Under the pieces are notes generated by a model. The model was given only the letters and a program-made list of their open reading frames with translations, did no database searches and was not told the DNA's origin. A program made the position numbers and the translations under genes. Positions 6,671 through 17,500 of a DNA stretch of 31,287 nucleotides are shown here, one piece after another. This DNA comes from an uncultured bacterium (GTDB lineage: Bacteria > Bacillota > Negativicutes > Veillonellales > Veillonellaceae). Within the stretch, counting starts at the first letter, position 1, and every line of letters starts with the position of its first letter. The stretch spans positions 1-31,287 of the forward strand of contig CAJMLW010000020.1 in the NCBI GenBank assembly GCA_905214495.1, in the 5' to 3' direction.

Positions 6671-8656
6671 ATGAACACTCTTAAGAAACGACGGACTTCT
6701 GTACTTATAGGATTGGCTTTGATGGGATTATCTGTGAATGCATATGCAGCGGATGTAATGGCTACGGCAGATACTCCTACTACGGCAGCATCTACTGAAG
6801 TAAATGGTGCACCTGAAAGCCATGTCATTAATGTAACAGCTAATCGGATAGCATTGTTGAACCTAGATACGCCGGCAGCGATGGATGTTATTACGGACAA
6901 AGATATCATGAATAGCGGTGCTAAAAATGCCTTTGATGCGGTGAACATGGTGCCTGGTATTACATCCTTCTCCTATGGCGCGTCTGGCCTTGAATATGGT
7001 GCCATGGACAGTCGTGTTAATATTCGTGGCCTAGAACGAGGTTCACTTATTCTCGTCAATGGCGTACCGATGAACCTTAATGGTAAGGGTGGTCTTAGTT
7101 CTATTCCAACAGGTTCTATTGCACGTATTGAAGTATTGAAAGGCGCTGCATCTGCTTTATATGGTTCTGATGCAATGAGTGGCGTTGTAAATGTTATCAC
7201 TAAAACACCTACTAAAGAAGGTGGCTCTGCTACTATTGGGGTAGGCAATATGGGCAGTCAAACTTATAAAATCAACTACGGTACGCCGCGTTTCTTGATT
7301 GGTGTTGAACGGGGATTCTTTGGTAAACAAGACCCGTCTACACCGGTTCGTACGGATTCGGTGAGTCACCCTCGTGGGTATGGATACTATACAGCACGGG
7401 ATAAGGGGAATTCCTTAGGTGTATTCATGAGCGGCAAATTGAGCGACAAGGTGACATTGAATTTTAGTCGATTTGAAGGCAAGTCTGCCTATGCGCAGTT
7501 GAGTACAGAAAGCAATGCGACGAATCGCAATCGCCACTCTACTACATATGCATATGATGATTCTAAGAACAATGCGTCCTTGATTTTTAAGGATGGAAAT
7601 ACGACGGGCACACTCTTCTATAATGATCGAGATTTGAAGGGAACAAATCGTAAACATAGCCTTCCATCCTATACATCTAATGATAGTAACTATATTGCTC
7701 GTCAATATGGTTTTGATGTACAACACGAATGGGATTTTAGAGGGGGTAAGGATTATTTAATCGGCGGTGTACTTGGTAAGCGTGAAACATACCGCACTAC
7801 ATCAGGCCCTGTATATGCAAGCCCTCATCGCCATAGTTTAGCTCTTTATGGTAGTTATTCCTATCAAATCAATCCTACGTGGACTACCATTGTAGGGTTG
7901 CGTTATACGGATATCAAGGATCCTGTAAAGAATCAACATGTATTGACACCACAGTTCCAATTGAATCACCGTATTAATAAAGAATCTTCTGTATATATGA
8001 ATGTAGGCAAAGCTTTTACCATGCCTAATCTAAGCGATACATTTAAAACGGTAAATCGACAATATCAATCGGTTAGCGGGCGTAATCTAAAACCTGAAGA
8101 AGGTTGGAACTATGAATTGGGTTACAAGCACATTACCGATAAAGATAGTTGGAAGGTGGCTGCATTCTATATGGATTTCAAGAATTTCTTCTCTTGGAAA
8201 CCGGATAGCAATGGCCGTAATACTATCCGTGTCAACGGTGGTCGATATAGAAATGTGGGCATCGAAGCTGAATATGGTCGCAAGTTGACAGACCGATTAA
8301 AGATGTCTGTTGGTGCATCGTATTCGAATCCAAAACAAATGGAAATCGATAAAAATTATTGGAAACAAGCCAATCCAAAATTACAATTTACAGGGGGGAT
8401 TCATTACAATAGTTCCACTTGGACAGCCGGATCTAGTATAAATTTTGTAACAAAACGGATGAAGAACCGCGATGGCGGCATTAATCCAAATCTTGTAGTG
8501 TGGAATGCGTATGTAGGGTATCAGTTCAATGAAAACTCTTCTATACGACTCGATGCGCGTAACTTGTTGAATCGTCACAATGTTATTTCCAACGGGGATT
8601 GGGAATATTGGGATGAGCCATTTAATTATCAACTTAGTTACACTCAAAAATTCTAG
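6671..8656 (+). CDS. TonB-dependent outer-membrane receptor 2 (paralogue of receptor 1)
   Basis: This 661-residue protein starts at 6671, with GAGGG (6659-6663) seven bases upstream. The signal peptide ends at NAYA-AD (residues about 1-27). The plug and barrel share long blocks with receptor 1: VNGVPMNLNGKGGL, IEVLKGAAS, NPTWTTIVGLRYTDI, KAFTMPNLSDTF, NLKPEEGWNYELGY and the terminal LSYTQKF. This marks a tandem duplication. Differences concentrate in putative extracellular loops and in the N-terminal spacer before the Ton box (HVINVTANR), which is longer and Thr/Ala-rich here. It probably imports a related ligand or a variant of the same one. It is followed 42 bp later by the binding-protein gene, so receptor and transporter are likely co-transcribed. 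Confidence 0.9.
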   Translation: MNTLKKRRTSVLIGLALMGLSVNAYAADVMATADTPTTAASTEVNGAPESHVINVTANRIALLNLDTPAAMDVITDKDIMNSGAKNAFDAVNMVPGITSFSYGASGLEYGAMDSRVNIRGLERGSLILVNGVPMNLNGKGGLSSIPTGSIARIEVLKGAASALYGSDAMSGVVNVITKTPTKEGGSATIGVGNMGSQTYKINYGTPRFLIGVERGFFGKQDPSTPVRTDSVSHPRGYGYYTARDKGNSLGVFMSGKLSDKVTLNFSRFEGKSAYAQLSTESNATNRNRHSTTYAYDDSKNNASLIFKDGNTTGTLFYNDRDLKGTNRKHSLPSYTSNDSNYIARQYGFDVQHEWDFRGGKDYLIGGVLGKRETYRTTSGPVYASPHRHSLALYGSYSYQINPTWTTIVGLRYTDIKDPVKNQHVLTPQFQLNHRINKESSVYMNVGKAFTMPNLSDTFKTVNRQYQSVSGRNLKPEEGWNYELGYKHITDKDSWKVAAFYMDFKNFFSWKPDSNGRNTIRVNGGRYRNVGIEAEYGRKLTDRLKMSVGASYSNPKQMEIDKNYWKQANPKLQFTGGIHYNSSTWTAGSSINFVTKRMKNRDGGINPNLVVWNAYVGYQFNENSSIRLDARNLLNRHNVISNGDWEYWDEPFNYQLSYTQKF

Positions 8657-8698
8657 AAGTATTCTTTAATTGTTTGGAATCATACAAGGAGTATTATC

Positions 8699-9652
8699 AT
8701 GAACAAGAACATTGTGTATCTTATATGTTTGATGATACTCCTTTTTTTAGGTATAACCGGATGTGGTCCACAAGATGAAACGCGGACTTTTCCAAATACC
8801 CGTTATGTTGAAAGTTATGATGGGGTACGCGTGGTAGTGCCTGATCATCCGAAACGTATTTTAGCGTTGTCTTCTGCATACGATACGATTTTGCTAGGCC
8901 TTATAGAACCGGACCGATTAGTAGGTATTAATAAATTATCCACCTATCCTGAGTACTCCATGGAAGCGGAGCGAGCAAAGCTTGTAAAACCAGTTATGAG
9001 TTCATATCCATTAGAAAAAATTATCGCCTTAAATCCTGATTTGGTGATTGCTCCTGACTATACGACGGTGGACGTCATAGAAGGTTTGCGCCATATGGGG
9101 ATACCAACAGTTGTTGTAGCTGGGGGTTCTACAGTAGAAGGGGTCATTAAGAATATAACGGATATTGCTAATATCGTAGGAGAACCGGAAAAAGGACAGT
9201 TTTACGATACTAAAATCCGTCGTGAAATGGATGAATTGAAACGTCTTGGTGCTTCTATATCACCAGAGCAGCGTAAGAGCGTATTGTTTGTATCATCTAT
9301 GGATGGCTATACGGGAACGGGCAGCCTCTTTGATGATATGTGTAGATACATGAGTATCAATAATGCACCGAGTGCGTTTGGGTTACCACCGAGAACACCT
9401 TTTGGGGAAGAACGAGTGCTTGCCATGAATCCAGATTTTATCTTTATTCCATCCTATAAGGGGATGGATAAGGGGTTATCAGATAGGTATTTAGAAAATC
9501 CAGCCTTTGAAAATTTACCAGCTATTAAAGAACATCGTGTTAAGCCTTTACCAGCGGCGTATTTATATACTATGAATCAACATATTGGAGAAGCTATGCT
9601 AGCTATTATGCATACTGTATATCCTCAGTTAGAAAGGAATTCTCATGACTAA
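8699..9652 (+). CDS. Substrate-binding lipoprotein of a FecB/BtuF-type ABC importer (1)
   Basis: This 317-residue protein starts at 8699, preceded by AAGGAG. A lipoprotein signal peptide ends in ITGC with the lipidated Cys at residue 22. The mature part is a class III binding protein: VVVPDHPKRILALSSAYDTI, LVGINK, EKIIALNPDLVIAP, then the second lobe SVLFVSSMDGYTGTGSLFDD, the typical two-lobe layout joined by a long helix. Such proteins bind siderophores, heme or cobalamin in the periplasm. It overlaps the permease start by 8 bp and therefore belongs to that transporter. The ligand is not predictable from sequence. A second, divergent binding protein lies after cobN. Confidence 0.88.
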   Translation: MNKNIVYLICLMILLFLGITGCGPQDETRTFPNTRYVESYDGVRVVVPDHPKRILALSSAYDTILLGLIEPDRLVGINKLSTYPEYSMEAERAKLVKPVMSSYPLEKIIALNPDLVIAPDYTTVDVIEGLRHMGIPTVVVAGGSTVEGVIKNITDIANIVGEPEKGQFYDTKIRREMDELKRLGASISPEQRKSVLFVSSMDGYTGTGSLFDDMCRYMSINNAPSAFGLPPRTPFGEERVLAMNPDFIFIPSYKGMDKGLSDRYLENPAFENLPAIKEHRVKPLPAAYLYTMNQHIGEAMLAIMHTVYPQLERNSHD

Positions 9653-10682
9653 ACAGAAACAAAAAATCATGGCAATTGCTATAATTGGGGGATTGCTGTG
9701 TATTGTGAGCTTATTAGCACTACATCTAGGGTCTATCATGATTCCTATCGGCGGTGGTATACAAAGTATCTTAAATGGTATAGGTATACCGATACACTTT
9801 ACAAATCCTATTACATCAGAACAGGAGGCGGTATTGTGGTTTATCCGCATGCCTCGTCTCATCATAGGTCTCCTTGTAGGTGGTGCATTAGCCTTGGCTG
9901 GTGCCGTTATGCAAGGCGTTTTCTCCAACCCATTAGCGGATCCTGGCATTATGGGTGTATCTGCAGGGGCATCCCTTGGCGCAGTGATCGCCATTGCTCT
10001 TGGCGTAACATCTCTTAGTATGTTTTATATGCCTGCCTTTGCCTTTGTTGGCGCCTTTGTATCCGTTGGTATTACTATTATTTTAACCTGGCGCAATAAT
10101 AAGCTCGATACGACGACCTTATTGCTTGCTGGTGTAGCTGTGAGCATGTTACTTGGTGCTTTTACATCGGGCATTTTGACGATGATTAACGAATACCGTT
10201 TGCGTGAATTCCTATTCTGGATGGTCGGTGGCCTTGATTTCCGTCGTTGGGATCATGTGGCACTAGCTGTAGGGCCTATCGTAACAGGCAGCGTTATTTT
10301 GATGATGCTTGGCCGTCATCTTAATGTCCTTGTTCTTGGCGATACTGAGGCCCGTGCTTTGGGGTTGCCTGTTATGGTGTATCGCATGTTGTTTTTATTT
10401 CTTGCATCTGTTGTTACGGCCGCTGCTGTGTGTGTTAGTGGTTCTATTGGATTTGTAGGCCTTGTAGTGCCTCATATTGTACGCCTCTTGGTAGGACCAG
10501 ATCATCGCATATTATTGCCTATGTCAGCCGTAGGTGGTGCATTGTTTCTTGTTTTCTGTGATACATTGGGACGCGTCGTGGCACAACCCGTAGAAATCCG
10601 CGTTGGCATTATGACGGCTCTATTAGGGGCACCGTATTTTTTATACTTGCTTCATTGCTTGCGTCGAAAAGGAGGGGCCTAA
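9645..10682 (+). CDS. FecCD/BtuC-type ABC importer permease
   Basis: This 345-residue polytopic inner-membrane protein has about ten helices. Family motifs are RMPRLIIGLLVGGALALAGA, AVMQGVFSNPLADPGIMGVS and GASLGAVIAIA near the N-terminal half, and VSGSIGFVGLVVPHIVRLLV with GPDHRILLPMSA near the C-terminus; the latter forms the cytosolic coupling helix for the ATPase. Length is normal for FecCD/BtuC/HmuU permeases. It overlaps the binding-protein stop by 8 bp and its own stop shares one base with the ATPase start, so the three are tightly coupled. A single permease gene implies a homodimer, as in BtuC and HmuU. Confidence 0.92.
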   Translation: MTKQKQKIMAIAIIGGLLCIVSLLALHLGSIMIPIGGGIQSILNGIGIPIHFTNPITSEQEAVLWFIRMPRLIIGLLVGGALALAGAVMQGVFSNPLADPGIMGVSAGASLGAVIAIALGVTSLSMFYMPAFAFVGAFVSVGITIILTWRNNKLDTTTLLLAGVAVSMLLGAFTSGILTMINEYRLREFLFWMVGGLDFRRWDHVALAVGPIVTGSVILMMLGRHLNVLVLGDTEARALGLPVMVYRMLFLFLASVVTAAAVCVSGSIGFVGLVVPHIVRLLVGPDHRILLPMSAVGGALFLVFCDTLGRVVAQPVEIRVGIMTALLGAPYFLYLLHCLRRKGGA

Positions 10683-11527
10683 TGAAACTAGATGTTCAAT
10701 CTCTATCCGTCACATTGGGGAACTCCAATATTGTAAAGGATGCGTCCTTTGCTATTGACCGTGGTGAGTTTGTCGGTATTATCGGACCTAATGGTTCAGG
10801 GAAAACGACCTTATTAAAAACCTTGCGTGGTCTTTATCCTACGTCTGGTGGTCATATTTTGTGGGATGGTAAGAGTATCGATACCTTGAGCGATAAGGAA
10901 ATTGCTCATCATGTGGCGTATATGCAGCAGTCCGTAGATGTTTCCTTCGATTATGAAGCCATAGATATTGTAATGACGGCCCGTTATCCGTACTTAAAAT
11001 GGTGGCAACAAGAGGGCCCCGGAGATAAAGCTATCGTAGAAAAGGCGATGAAAGAGGTGGGCGTATATCACCTGAGACATCGCTCCGTACAAAACCTTAG
11101 CGGTGGTGAGCGACAGCGGGTATTTTTGGCCAAGGCACTGGCACAACAAACAGAGGTGTTATTACTAGATGAACCGACGGCTGCTCTTGATTTGGTGTAC
11201 GCTAATGATATCTTTCACGAAGGTCGTAGATTATGTGACGAAGGCAAAACGATTCTAATCGTCGTCCATGATTTAGAATTGGCTGCCAAATATTGTACTA
11301 AGCTCGTCTTAGTAAGTGATGGTCATATCGTAGATGTAGGGACGCCGCGAGATGTGTTGACGGCGGAAAACTTGCGGAATGCATTCCATTTATCCGCTGC
11401 GGTCTACGATGACCCGTACTTTAAACAACAACGAATCTTTGTATTCCCTAAGGGAACTACAAATATTGATGATTTTAAACAAACAGGTTGTAGTACAGAC
11501 ATGTCTATCGATCCTGCGTTGAAATAA
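10682..11527 (+). CDS. ABC importer ATPase (FecE/BtuD/HmuV type)
   Basis: This 281-residue cytosolic ATPase starts at the ATG at 10682, overlapping the permease stop, with AAAGGAGGGG just upstream; the longer frame from 10655 lies within permease coding sequence. Walker A is GPNGSGKTT (residues 35-43). The Q-loop is in AYMQQ, the signature is LSGGERQR (about 139-146) and Walker B is LLLDEPTAALD (about 160-170). The switch His is in VVHDLELA. Length and motif spacing match iron-complex/cobalamin importers, with about 20 extra residues at the C-terminus. It powers the permease encoded just before. The chelatase genes follow after 55 bp without a visible terminator. Confidence 0.93.
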   Translation: MKLDVQSLSVTLGNSNIVKDASFAIDRGEFVGIIGPNGSGKTTLLKTLRGLYPTSGGHILWDGKSIDTLSDKEIAHHVAYMQQSVDVSFDYEAIDIVMTARYPYLKWWQQEGPGDKAIVEKAMKEVGVYHLRHRSVQNLSGGERQRVFLAKALAQQTEVLLLDEPTAALDLVYANDIFHEGRRLCDEGKTILIVVHDLELAAKYCTKLVLVSDGHIVDVGTPRDVLTAENLRNAFHLSAAVYDDPYFKQQRIFVFPKGTTNIDDFKQTGCSTDMSIDPALK

Positions 11528-11582
11528 AATTTTTTATCATGAGTTGAGATAAGATGTTTCTATCCTAAATGAGGTTAGGCTT

Positions 11583-12512
11583 ATGTTATATCCATTTACT
11601 GCTATTGTGGGCCAAGAGGAAATGAAATTAGCCCTGTTACTCAATGCTATTAATCCATCCATTGGTGGTGTGTTAATTGAAGGTGAAAAGGGCACTGCTA
11701 AATCTACGGCGGTTCGTGCACTAGCGAATCTGTTACCTCCTATGGAACTAGGGGCTGATGCAATGACCGTTGTTGAACTTCCTATTAATGCTACAGAGGA
11801 CCGTGTTGTAGGGTCTATCAATTTAGAAAAAGCACTACAGGACGGTGTGAAAGCTTTTGAGCCAGGCATTTTGTACGCAGCACATCAAAACATTCTCTAT
11901 GTAGATGAGGTTAATCTATTAGATGACCATATTGTAGATATTTTACTTGATGTAGCAGCTATGGGTGTTAATACGGTAGAGCGTGAAGGGGTGAGCCACT
12001 CTCATCCATCTCGCTTTATCCTCGTAGGAACAATGAATCCCGAAGAGGGTGACCTTAGACCTCAGCTGCTAGATCGTTTCGGTTTATCCGTCATGGTCTA
12101 TGGTGAGCATGATCCAGCACAACGGATGGAGGTTATCAAGCGCCGTCTTGCCTTTGGCGACGACCCGGTAAGTTTCATAGCGTCTTATGCGGAATCGGAA
12201 CGAGCATTACACGAACGCTTATTACAAGCTCGGGAATTATTGCCAAGCATCATTCCCACCGATGAGGTATTGTTGAAAATTGCAAGCATTAGTATTGGTG
12301 TTGGCGTTGATGGTCATCGCCCAGATATTACGATGATGCACACTGCTCGTGCTCATGCAGCTTTTTCTGGTCGAAGTCAAATTATAGATGATGACCTTAA
12401 GGTGGCTGCCCATTTGGCATTGAAACACCGCTTGCGTCGTCTTCCATTTGAAGAGCAAGGTCATGACGAAGACCGTATTGATATGGTAGTTTCTGCGGCG
12501 CTTGAGGGCTAG
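11583..12512 (+). CDS. ChlI/BchI-like AAA+ ATPase of a metal chelatase
   Basis: This 309-residue protein begins at 11583 behind GAGG (11571-11574). Features of the magnesium-chelatase I subunit clade are PFTAIVGQEEMK at the N-terminus, Walker A GEKGTAKST (residues 34-42), the inserted helix region ATEDRVVGSINLEKALQDG, Walker B ILYVDEVNLL (about 104-113), and sensor 1/arginine finger GTMNPEEGDLRPQLLDRFG. The C-terminal helical lid contains GVDGHRPDITMMHTARAHAA. In known chelatases I subunits form a hexameric ring that pairs with a D ring and drives the large H/CobN subunit with ATP. Two bases separate it from the ChlD-like gene. CobS is an alternative name if the target is cobalt, but the motifs are closer to ChlI. 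Confidence 0.88.
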   Translation: MLYPFTAIVGQEEMKLALLLNAINPSIGGVLIEGEKGTAKSTAVRALANLLPPMELGADAMTVVELPINATEDRVVGSINLEKALQDGVKAFEPGILYAAHQNILYVDEVNLLDDHIVDILLDVAAMGVNTVEREGVSHSHPSRFILVGTMNPEEGDLRPQLLDRFGLSVMVYGEHDPAQRMEVIKRRLAFGDDPVSFIASYAESERALHERLLQARELLPSIIPTDEVLLKIASISIGVGVDGHRPDITMMHTARAHAAFSGRSQIIDDDLKVAAHLALKHRLRRLPFEEQGHDEDRIDMVVSAALEG

Positions 12513-12514
12513 CT

Positions 12515-14566
12515 ATGGATACATCTGTGCAAGAGGCTCTCAAAATAGGCCTTGTAAATAATCAGATTCATACCCTTGTTATTTCTGGTGGTACTGGTGT
12601 GGGTAAAAGTTATATCCTTCGCCAGTGCCTCGAGGCATGGCATATTCCCTATCGTTTGATACCCATTTATGTAGAAAATTCACAATTACAAGAGACTATC
12701 GATTTTGAAGCGTCTCTAGAGCAGGGCAAGATGATTATGTCTGCAGGTCTTTTAGATGACACTAGCACTCGATGCTGGGTTGTCGATGATGGGCACGTTC
12801 TGGCGCCTGAGGTTCGTCATGCCTTATTAGTAGAGGCGAAGCGACGTCAAATACTGCTCATCATGACTATCAATCATGGAGATAGAACACTAGATGATGC
12901 GGAGTGGGAACTCGTCGATGTGCATGTATCTATGGCTGCACCTACACTAGAATCTCGTATAGCTGTGTTGCAACAAAATCGAGAAGAAATTCAATGTGTT
13001 GAAGCATCTATAGCAGGGGATAATCAATCAGACTTGGACGATGCCTTATGTGAGGAGGAAACTAGCTCAATAGATGTTATTTTAGCTGAGGATATGTTAT
13101 CTCTCATAGCTACTAACCGAGTTCAGAATATTGCTGTTTCGGATGCTATGCTTTCACTAGCCATATCCTATGCACTACAAGCACGCACTGTAGGACATGG
13201 TGCAGAATACGTATTGCTGCAAGTTATGAAATCTCTTGCAGTTCTTGATGGCAGATCGTACTGCAAGCCCATCCATGCAGACCGAGCCGCTTTATATGTC
13301 TTGCCCCATCGTATGAAGCGAGATGAAGTATCAGAATCTCAATCATTACAAGGGGATAATGGAAGTAGTGAAAATAACCAAAATCAGTTACAAAAGAGCA
13401 CGGAAACAACAGAGGACTCTGATGTAGAGAATTCAAGTAATTCTAATGCAAGAGATTCTAATGATAATAAATCCAATCCGAATGAGTCGGCAGATTCTAA
13501 TGATGATATTTGTAGCACCGGAGATGGAGTGTCTAGTCAAGACGTATCCGGCAACGCTAATCAAGAAGAAACTAGCGACACTAATGACGCTAACCCTACG
13601 AAGTTTGATAGTTCTGATTCTAGAAATACGGATGGAGATCTAGCTAACGGGCTATCTTCTGTATCCTTGCCGGATACTGTTGCCCGTATAGCTAACCAGA
13701 TGTTTCATTGGAAATTACAGTCTTATAAGACGGTAGACCGCCAGTATCGCAAGGGTTCTGGTCGTCGCCTCATGACTAAGACAAAGGATACTCGAGGGCG
13801 CATGATTCGAGCCTATCAGGATGAACATGCCCTTGAGGACTTAGCCTTAGTGGATACATTGCGAGCGGCAGCACCCTACCAACGGTTGCGAGCTGCTGTT
13901 AAGGTGGAACAAGAAATACAATCTACGCAGTCTCCGCCATTAGAACAGCAAGAAGCTAAGGGATTATCTATAGTGATAAAACCACAGGACTATCGCCGTA
14001 AAGCTCGAGAAAAACGTATTGGCGCATACCAGCTCTTTGTGGTGGATGCTAGCGGTTCTATGGCGGCACGGCATCGTATGGAGGCCACGAAATCCGCTAT
14101 TTTGAGCCTCTTGAGGGATTCCTATATCCATCGTGATTCAGTAGGACTCATTGCCTTTCGCAAGGAATCGGCAGAGGTATTATTGCCTTTCACCCGTAGC
14201 GTAGAGCGCGCAGAGCGACTATTAGCATCTATGCCTACAGGTGGTAAAACGCCATTAGCTCACGGTTTACGCATGGCCTACACCATGTGTGATAGATTGT
14301 TGCGTGTCCATCGGGCAGAACGCATTCAGATTATATGTATCACCGATGGTCGAGCTACGTCGGGTGATTCTGAGGATCCAGTAGCAGAGGCTAAACAATG
14401 GGCTCGTATTCTTGGAACCTTACCTGTGGATTGTATCGTTATCGATACGGAAACGGGCTTTATCAAGCTAGGCCTTGCTAAGGAATTATGTAAATTAATG
14501 AATGGCAGTTATTATGCCATGGATACTATTACGGCGGATGATATTTTACGAGTATCGCGGAGGTAG
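12515..14566 (+). CDS. ChlD/BchD-like AAA+ plus VWA subunit of a metal chelatase
   Basis: This 683-residue protein has three parts. The N-terminal AAA+ module has Walker A GGTGVGKS (residues 25-32) and a Walker-B-like WVVDDGHVL. A long low-complexity linker (about residues 265-390) is rich in Ser, Asp, Asn and Glu. The C-terminal von Willebrand A domain carries the MIDAS motif DASGS (about 511-515) and TGGKTPLAHGL. D subunits usually have a decayed ATPase site and an acidic or Pro-rich linker; here Walker A is intact and the linker is Ser/Asn/Asp-rich. The VWA domain should dock onto the CobN-type subunit through its metal site. It sits between the I-like and CobN genes with gaps of 2 and 3 bp, which strongly implies one complex. 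Confidence 0.88.
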   Translation: MDTSVQEALKIGLVNNQIHTLVISGGTGVGKSYILRQCLEAWHIPYRLIPIYVENSQLQETIDFEASLEQGKMIMSAGLLDDTSTRCWVVDDGHVLAPEVRHALLVEAKRRQILLIMTINHGDRTLDDAEWELVDVHVSMAAPTLESRIAVLQQNREEIQCVEASIAGDNQSDLDDALCEEETSSIDVILAEDMLSLIATNRVQNIAVSDAMLSLAISYALQARTVGHGAEYVLLQVMKSLAVLDGRSYCKPIHADRAALYVLPHRMKRDEVSESQSLQGDNGSSENNQNQLQKSTETTEDSDVENSSNSNARDSNDNKSNPNESADSNDDICSTGDGVSSQDVSGNANQEETSDTNDANPTKFDSSDSRNTDGDLANGLSSVSLPDTVARIANQMFHWKLQSYKTVDRQYRKGSGRRLMTKTKDTRGRMIRAYQDEHALEDLALVDTLRAAAPYQRLRAAVKVEQEIQSTQSPPLEQQEAKGLSIVIKPQDYRRKAREKRIGAYQLFVVDASGSMAARHRMEATKSAILSLLRDSYIHRDSVGLIAFRKESAEVLLPFTRSVERAERLLASMPTGGKTPLAHGLRMAYTMCDRLLRVHRAERIQIICITDGRATSGDSEDPVAEAKQWARILGTLPVDCIVIDTETGFIKLGLAKELCKLMNGSYYAMDTITADDILRVSRR

Positions 14567-14569
14567 ATC

Positions 14570-17500
14570 ATGAGTCGTCTCATGTATATTTCTAATTTAG
14601 GAAAACAAATCCAATATATAGAAAAGGCTGTTGCCACCTATCCTGAATTGATACAGGGTGAGGTGGACATCTGTAATATGAAAAAACAGCCTCTTTGGGA
14701 TGAGGTTTTTGAAAGCCGCCTACGCGCTGCAGATGTTGTCCTCGTAACGAATATGGGAGTTGGCTTAGATTCGCCATTTTTAGAACGTCTAGAGCGTTGG
14801 CTGTATGCGCATCATCCTAAGTATTGGATCGATGTGGTAGAGCCTAAGAAAACAGATATTCTCTATCGCAATATAGACGAAAATCAACGGAGACTTCTTG
14901 AAAGCTATCGCCGCACCAGTGGCGTCATGAACTATGTGCGCCTTATTAACGGTGCTTTCAGTATAAAACCGATCTCCGAATGGGAGGAACCTGACCACAT
15001 TCCGTGGCAAGCCATCATGGGCCGCGATGGAAACATCTACGAAACCTATGATGAATTCATGGAGGCCGAAGGAAATCCAGATTGGCCGTCCATCGCGGTG
15101 TATTTCTATCGCGACGAATGGATTATGGGGGATATTGAGTATCAACAGGCCTTATTCGAAGAGATTTATAAACATCAGTACAATCCGATTATCTTTTATG
15201 GACAGTATGGCTCGAATCCTCGTGTAGGCATTCCTAATATGAAGCTGTCCATGAATCATCTCTTTGGTAAGGATGTATTCCCTTTTGATGTGCTCATAAA
15301 TACTTGTAAATTCTCCTATCAGTCCTTAGGGGCGCAAACTTTGGAGGAATTAAAGTTACAGGATGTGCCTATCATTCAGGGCTATACCATATACATGGAT
15401 GAGAAAACCTGGGCTGCAGATCCACAAGGTGTGACGCCTTTAGATGTGAATTTATCCATATCACAACCGGAACTAGATGGCGTCATTCAAGGTGGCGTTG
15501 TGGCTTGTCAAACTTATGACGAGCAGGGGCATTATATGTATTTACCTGTGAAAGAACGCATTGCTGCTGTTGTAGAACGGGCCATTAAATGGTCTAAATT
15601 GCGCCATATTCCAGTATCAGAGCGGAAGGTGGCCGTTATATTACATAACTATCCGCCTAAAAACTCCAATATTGGGTCCGCTGCAGGACTTGATACACCT
15701 GAGTCTGTACGACGACTATTACAGGCCATGCAAGACGAGGGCTATACCGTAGATACTGTGCCAGAAACGAGTGCAGAGTTGATGGATATAGTCACATCTC
15801 ATATGACGAATGACAGGTCTATGCTCACTGATGAGCTCTTAGCTTCTGCAGAAGGGCGTTTGAGTAGTGCTGATTACAAAACGTATTTTGAAACGCTGCC
15901 AGCAGATACGCAAAAGGCTATGATCGAGTTTTGGGGCGTGGCGCCAGGAGATGTCTTCGTCTACGATGATGAAATCATTATCCCTGGATTCTCCAATGGC
16001 AATCTATGGATTACGGTGCAGCCACCTCGTGGTTTTGGGGAAAATGTATCTGCTATTTATCACGACCCCTGTTTGCCACCGCCACATCAATATATAGCCT
16101 TTTACCATTGGGTACGTCATGTTTTTGAAGCGGATGCGGTCATTCATGTAGGTACCCATGGCTCATTAGAATGGCTGCCTGGTAAAGGCGCTGGCCTCAG
16201 TGCTAGTTGTTATCCTGAAATAGGCATTTCTAGTTTGCCTAATATTTACCCTTACTGGACGACTATCATAGGTGAGGGTATTCAGGCAAAACGGCGTAGC
16301 TCCGCTTGTTTAGTAGGCCACTTATCGCCACCGATGACGACAGCTGGTCTATATGATGAGTTTGAAGAACTAGAAGCCTTGCTCGATGAGCATAGTCATT
16401 TTGAACAGGAACATCCTGAGAGTGTATCGGATATAGAGAACGTGATACGAGAGAAAACCATGGCGTGTCATCTCATCGATGAAGAACAAGGCGCTGCGAT
16501 GGAGATGGACGATCTTATTACAGCTGTTCATGAAAAGTTAAGCGACCTAAAGCATATGCAGATGAGAAATGGCTTGCACATTTTAGGGCAAGGACCTGAA
16601 GGTGTAGAGCTAGAGGAATTTATTACCGCCATTGTACGGACGCCACAAGGGGATATTGCATCGGGTCTTGGAATCTTAGCCGAAGAATTAGGTTATGATT
16701 GGTCCTATATAGAGCAACATGCGGGGGACGTAAATGACGAGGGGATTCGCTATAGTCACATCATTGATCAAATTTGGAACGAACTGCGTGCGTTTATAAG
16801 GTATGTGGTGAATACACCAGATTATACAGTACCAGAACGGCTAGCGTCTTTGGCCGCAGTCATTGTGCGCGAGTATATACCTAAATTAGGGCAAACAAAG
16901 AATGAGATTACATCCATTTCGCAGGGCTTGCAGGGAAAATATGTTGAACCCGGCCCTGGTGGGGCTCCTTCCAGCGGTCAAGTTGATGTATTGCCTACGG
17001 GGCGTAACTTCTATGGCCTCGATGAACGGGCACTACCCACAAAGATTGCTTATCAGCTAGGCATAGACTTGGCAGACCAAGTCATTGCTGATTATATCTT
17101 AAACGAACAACGGTACCCTGAAACGGTAGGCATCATTCTTTGGGCTACAAGCAATTCTAGAAGTCATGGTCAGTGTTTAGGTGAGTTTCTCTACTTGCTA
17201 GGGATTCGGCCTAAATGGCAGTCTGGTGGTCGCGTGTCAGGCTTAGAAGTGATTCCGTTAGAGCAATTACAACGCCCGCGTATCGATGTAATGGGGCGCA
17301 TCAGTGGCCTCATTCGAGATATGATGCCTACTGCCATTAGTTGGCTTGATAAGGCCGTGGAAATGGTGTCAGCACTAGATGAGTCCCTAGATGATAACTA
17401 TGTAAAAAAACATATTCACGATGATGTAGATTGGCTCGTTGAGCAAGGCGAGGACCCTTTACTGGCTACTAAAAAGGCGCGACTTCGCATCTTTGGGGAC

